Shown: piece by piece, positions 56,001-62,000 of the stretch | How the letters are laid out: each line of letters starts with the position of its first letter | Position numbering within the stretch: the first letter of the stretch is position 1 | Assembly (NCBI GenBank): GCA_965240325.2 | Contig: OZ251238.1 | Span: 1 to 64,000 of the forward strand | Direction: 5' to 3' | From: Rebecca billardiae RCC1528 | Taxonomy: Eukaryota; Haptophyta | DNA: 64,000 bases | Made by a program: the position numbers and the translations under genes | The notes under the pieces: generated by a model | The model's input: only the letters and a program-made list of their open reading frames with translations | What the model was told of the DNA's origin: nothing | The model's database searches: none

Positions 56001-59000
56001 GCCGAGCCCACCTGCGCCGCCGCCCAGCCCTCCGCCGAGCCCGCCGCCGCAGCCGCCGCCGAGCCCGCCCCCGGTGTCACCTCCGCTGCCACCGCCCTCG
56101 CCACCGCCCAGCCCACCGCCGCCGGCGCCGCCGCCGTCCCCTCCTCCACAGCCGCCGCCGAGCCCGCCACCGACGCAGCCGCCGTCCCCGCCACCCTCGC
56201 CGCCACCTTCGCCGCCGCCCAGCCCGCCTCCGACGCCACCGCCATCGCCACCACCGTCGCCGCCACCGGCAGCCTCGCCGCTGCCACCACCGTCTCCGCC
56301 GCCGTCGCCGCCGCCGAGCCCGCCGCCATCACCACCGCCTTCGCCGCCGCCCTCCCCCGCCGCCCTCGCCGCCGCCGAGCCCGCCTCCGTCGCCACCGCC
56401 ATCGCCGCCACCGGCAGCCTCGCCGCTTCCACCACCGTCGCCGCCGCCATCGCCGCCGCCGAGCCCGCCGCCATCACCACCGCCCTCGTCGCCGCCCTCT
56501 CGGCCGCCCTCGCCGCCGCCGAGCCCGCCTCCGTCGCCACCGCCATCGCCGCCACCGGCAGCCTCACCGCTGCCACCGCCGTCCCCGCCGCCGTCGCCGC
56601 CGCCGAGCCCGCCGCCATCACCACCGCCTTCGCCGCCGCCCCTCCCCGCCGCCCTCGCCGCCGCCGAGCCCGCCTCCGTCGCCACCGCCGTCGCCGCCAC
56701 CGGCAGCCTCGCCGCTGCCACCGCCGTCCCCGCCGCCGTCGCCGCCGCCGAGCCCGCCGCCATCACCACCGCCTTCGCCTCCTCCGAGCCCACCGCCGCC
56801 AGTCCCACCGCCCTCGCCGCCCCCTAGCCCTCCGCCCAGCCCGCCGCCGTCACCACCGCCGGCACCGCCACCGCCACCGAGGGCGCAGCCCTTCCCACCG
56901 CCGAGCCCACCTGCGCCGCCGCCCAGCCCTCCGCCGAGCCCGCCGCCGCAGCCGCCGCCGAGCCCGCCCCCGGCGTTACCTCCGCTGCCACCGCCCTCGC
57001 CACCGCCGAGCCCACCGCCGCCGGCGCCGCCGCCGTCCCCTCCTCCACAGCCGCCGCCGAGCCCGCCTCCGTCGCCGCCGCCATCGCCACCACCGTCGCC
57101 GCCACCGGCAGCCTCGCCGCTGCCACCACCGTCTCCGCCGCCGTCGCCGCCGCCGAGCCCGCCGCCATCACCACCGCCTTCGCCGCCGCCCTCCCCGCCG
57201 CCCTCGCCGCCGCCGAGCCCGCCTCCGTCGCCACCGCCGTCGCCGCCACCGGCAGTCTCGCCGCTGCCACCGCCGTCGCCGCCGCCATCGCCGCCGCCGA
57301 GCCCGCCGCCATCACCACCGCCTTCGCCGCCGCCCTCCCCGCCGCCCTCGCCGCCGCCGAGCCCGCCTCCGTCGCCACCGCCGTCGCCGGCACCGGCAGC
57401 CTCGCCGCTGCCACCGCCGTCATCGCCGCCGCCGAGCCCGCCGCCATCACCACCGCCTTCGCCGCCGCCCTCTCCGCCGCCGAGCCCGCCTCCGTCGCCA
57501 CCGCCGTCGCCGCCACCGGCAGCCTCGCCGCTGCCACCACCGTCGCCGCCGCCATCGCCGCCGCCGAGCCCGCCGCCATCACCACCGCCTTCGCCGCCGC
57601 CCTCCCCGCCGCCCTCGCCGCCGCCGAGCCCGCCTCCGTCTCCACCGCCATCGCCGCCACCGGCAGCCTCGCCGCTGCCACCACCGTCGCCGCCGCCATC
57701 GCCGCCGCCGAGCCCGCCGCCATCACCACCGCCTTCGCCGCCGCCCTCCCCGCCGCCCTCGCCGCCGCCGAGCCCGCCTCCGTCGCCACCGCCGTCGCCG
57801 CCACCGGCAGCCTCGCCGCTTCCACCACCGTCCCCGCCGCCGTCGCCGCCGCCGAGCCCGCCGCCATCACCACCGCCTTCGCCTCCTCCGAGCCCACCGC
57901 CGCCAGTCCCATCGCCCTCGCCGCCCCCTAGCCCTCCGCCCAGCCCGCCGCCGTCGCCACCGCCGGCACCGCCACCGCCACCGAGGGCGCAGCCCTTCCC
58001 ACCGCCGAGCCCACCTGCGCCGCCGCCCAGCCCTCCGCCGAGCCCGCCGCCGCAGCCGCCGCCGAGCCCGCCCCCGGTGTCACCTCCGCTGCCACCGCCC
58101 TCGCCACCGCCCAGCCCACCGCCGCCGGCGCCGCCGCCGTCCCCTCCTCCACAGCCGCCGCCGAGCCCGCCACCGACGCAGCCGCCGTCCCCGCCACCCT
58201 CGCCGCCACCTTCGCCGCCGCCCAGCCCGCCTCCGACGCCACCGCCATCGCCACCACCGTCGCCGCCACCGGCAGCCTCGCCGCTGCCACCACCGTCTCC
58301 GCCGCCGTCGCCGCCGCCGAGCCCGCCGCCATCACCACCGCCTTCGCCGCCGCCCTCTCCGCCGCCCTCGCCGCCGCCGAGCCCGCCTCCGTCGCCACCG
58401 CCGTCGCCGCCACCGGCAGCCTCGCCGCTGCCACCGCCGTCGCCGCCGCCATCGCCGCCGCCGAGCCCGCCGCCATCACCACCGCCTTCGCCGCCGCCCT
58501 CCCCGCCGCCCTCGCTGCCGCCGAGCCCGCCTCCGTCGCCACCGCCGTCGCCGCCACCGGCAGCCTCGCCGCTGCCACCGCCGTCGCCGCCGCCATCGCC
58601 GCCGCCGAGCCCGCCGCCATCACCACCGCCTTCGCCGCCGCCCTCCCCGCCGCCCTCGCCGCCGCCGAGCCCGCCTCCGTCGCCACCACCATCGCCGCCA
58701 CCGGCAGCCTCGCCGCTTCCACCACCGTCGCCGCCGCCATCGCCGCCGCCGAGCCCGCCTCCGTCGCCACCGCCATCGCCGCCACCGGCAGCCTCGCCGC
58801 TGCCACCACCGTCCCCGCCGCCATCGCCGCCGCCGAGCCAGCCGCCATCACCACCGCCTTCGCCGCCGCCCTCTCCGCCGCCGAGCCCGCCTCCGTCGCC
58901 ACCGCCGTCGCCGCCACCGGCAGCCTCGCCGCTGCCACCACCGTCGCCGCCGCCATCGCCGCCGCCGAGCCCGCCGCCATCACCACCGCCTTCGCCGCCG

Positions 59001-62000
59001 CCCTCCCCGCCGCCCTCGCCGCCGCCGAGCCCGCCTCCGTCTCCACCGCCATCGCCGCCACCGGCAGCCTCGCCGCTGCCACCACCGTCGCCGCCGCCAT
59101 CGCCGCCGCCGAGCCCGCCGCCATCACCACCGCCTTCGCCGCCGCCCTCCCCGCCGCCCTCGCCGCCGCCGAGCCCGCCTCCGTCGCCACCGCCATCGCC
59201 GCCACCGGCAGCCTCGCCGCTTCCACCACCGTCCCCGCCGCCGTCGCCGCCGCCGAGCCCGCCGCCATCACCACCGCCTTCGCCTCCTCCGAGCCCACCG
59301 CCGCCAGTCCCACCGCCCTCGCCGCCCCCTAGCCCTCCGCCCAGCCCGCCGCCGTCGCCACCGCCGGCACCGCCACCGCCACCGAGGGCGCAGCCCTTCC
59401 CACCGCCGAGCCCACCTGCGCCGCCGCCCAGCCCTCCGCCGAGCCCGCCGCCGCAGCCGCCGCCGAGCCCGCCCCCGGTGTCACCTCCGCTGCCACCGCC
59501 CTCGCCACCGCCCAGCCCACCGCCGCCGGCGCCGCCGCCGTCCCCTCCTCCACAGCCGCCGCCGAGCCCGCCACCGACGCAGCCGCCGTCCCCGCCACCC
59601 TCGCCGCCACCTTCGCCGCCGCCCAGCCCGCCTCCGACGCCACCGCCATCGCCACCACCGTCGCCGCCACCGGCAGCCTCGCCGCTGCCACCACCGTCTC
59701 CGCCGCCGTCGCCGCCGCCGAGCCCGCCGCCATCACCACCGCCTTCGCCGCCGCCCTCTCCGCCGCCCTCGCCGCCGCCGAGCCCGCCTCCATCGCCACC
59801 GCCGTCGCCGCCACCGGCAGCCTCGCCGCTGCCACCGCCGTCGCCGCCGCCATCGCCGCCGCCGAGCCAGCCGCCATCACCACCGCCTTCGCCGCCGCCC
59901 TCTCCGCCGCCCTCGCCGCCGCCGAGCCCGCCTCCGTCGCCACCGCCATCGCCGCCACCGGCAGCCTCGCCGCTGCCACCGCCGTCCCCGCCGCCGTCGC
60001 CGCCGCCGAGCCCGCCGCCATCACCACCGCCTTCGCCTCCTCCGAGCCCACCGCCGCCAGTCCCACCGCCCTCGCCGCCCCCTAGCCCTCCGCCCAGCCC
60101 GCCGCCGTCGCCACCGCCGGCACCGCCACCGCCACCGAGGGCGCAGCCCTTCCCACCGCCGAGCCCACCTGCGCCGCCGCCCAGCCCTCCGCCGAGCCCG
60201 CCGCCGCAGCCGCCGCCGAGCCCGCCCCCGGCGTCACCTCCGCTGCCACCGCCCTCGCCACCGCCGAGCCCACCGCCGCCGGCGCCGCCGCCGTCCCCTC
60301 CTCCACAGCCGCCGCCGAGCCCGCCACCGACGCAGCCGCCGTCCCCGCCACCGTCGCCGCCACCTTCGCCGCCGCCCAGCCCGCCTCCGACGCCACCGCC
60401 ATCGCCACCACCGTCGCCGCCACCGGCAGCCTCGCCGCTGCCACCACCGTCTCCGCCGCCGTCGCCGCCGCCGAGCCCGCCGCCATCACCACCGCCTTCC
60501 CCGCCGCCCTCTCCGCCGCCCTCGCCGCCGCCGAGCCCGCCTCCGTCGCCACCGCCATCGCCGCCACCGGCAGCCTCGCCGCTGCCACCGCCGTCCCCGC
60601 CGCCGTCGCCGCCGCCGAGCCCGCCGCCATCACCACCGCCTTCGCCTCCTCCGAGCCCACCGCCGCCAGTCCCACCGCCCTCGCCGCCCCCTAGCCCTCC
60701 GCCCAGCCCGCCGCCGTCGCCACCGCCGGCACCGCCACCGCCACCGAGGGCGCAGCCCTTCCCACCGCCGAGCCCACCTGCGCCGCCGCCCAGCCCTCCG
60801 CCGAGCCCGCCGCCGCAGCCGCCGCCGAGCCCGCCCCCGGCGTTACCTCCGCTGCCACCGCCCTCGCCACCGCCGAGCCCACCGCCGCCGGCGCCGCCGC
60901 CGTCCCCTCCTCCACAGCCGCCGCCGAGCCCGCCTCCGTCGCCGCCGCCATCGCCACCACCGTCGCCGCCACCGGCAGCCTCGCCGCTGCCACCACCGTC
61001 TCCCCCGCCATCGCCGCCGCCGAGCCCGCCGCCATCACCAGCGCCCTCGCCGCCGCCCTCGCCGCCGCCCTTGCCGCCGCCGAGCCCGCCTCCGTCGCCA
61101 CCGCCGTCGCCGCCACCGGCAGCCTCGCCGCTGCCACCGCCGTCCCCGCCACCATCGCCGCCGCCAAGCCCGCCGCCATCACCACCGCCCTCGCCGCCGC
61201 CCTCTCGGCCGCCCTCTCCGCCGCCGAGCCCGCCTCCGTCGCCACCGCCATCGCCGCCACCGGCAGCCTCGCCGCTTCCACCACCGTCCCCGCCGCCGTC
61301 GCCGCCGCCGAGCCCGCCGCCATCACCACCGCCTTCGCCTCCTCCGAGCCCACCGCCGCCAGTCCCACCGCCCTCGCCGCCCCCTAGCCCTCCGCCCAGC
61401 CCGCCGCCGTCGCCACCGCCGGCACCGCCACCGCCACCGAGGGCGCAGCCCTTCCCACCGCCGAGCCCACCTGCGCCGCCGCCCAGCCCTCCGCCGAGCC
61501 CGCCGCCGCAGCCGCCGCCGAGCCCGCCCCCGGCGTCACCTCCGCTGCCACCGCCCTCGCCACCGCCCAGCCCACCGCCGCCGGCGCCGCCGCCGTCCCC
61601 TCCTCCACAGCCGCCGCCGAGCCCGCCACCGACGCAGCCGCCGTCCCCGCCACCCTCGCCGCCACCTTCGCCGCCGCCCAGCCCGCCTCCGACGCCACCG
61701 CCATCGCCACCACCGTCGCCGCCACCGGCAGCCTCGCCGCTGCCACCACCGTCTCCGCCGCCGTCGCCGCCGCCGAGCCCGCCGCCATCACCACCGCCTT
61801 CCCCGCCGCCCTCTCCGCCGCCCTCGCCGCCGCCGAGCCCGCCTCCGTCGCCACCGCCGTCGCCGCCACCGGCAGCCTCGCCGCTGCCACCGCCGTCGCC
61901 GCCGCCATCGCCGCCGCCGAGCCAGCCGCCATCACCACCGCCTTCGCCGCCGCCCTCTCCGCCGCCCTCGCCGCCGCCGAGCCCGCCTCCGTCGCAACCG

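Noticed and set aside
50760-56624. A 1,954-residue Gly-Asp-rich open frame on the minus strand, and many Ala-rich minus frames from 38 to 64 kb
   Set aside because: They are the complement of Ser-Pro-Pro-Pro codons (CCG/CGG). They carry no domain, start at arbitrary codons and end at the CTAG in CCCCCTAGCCC. The plus strand has the real gene with recognisable modules.
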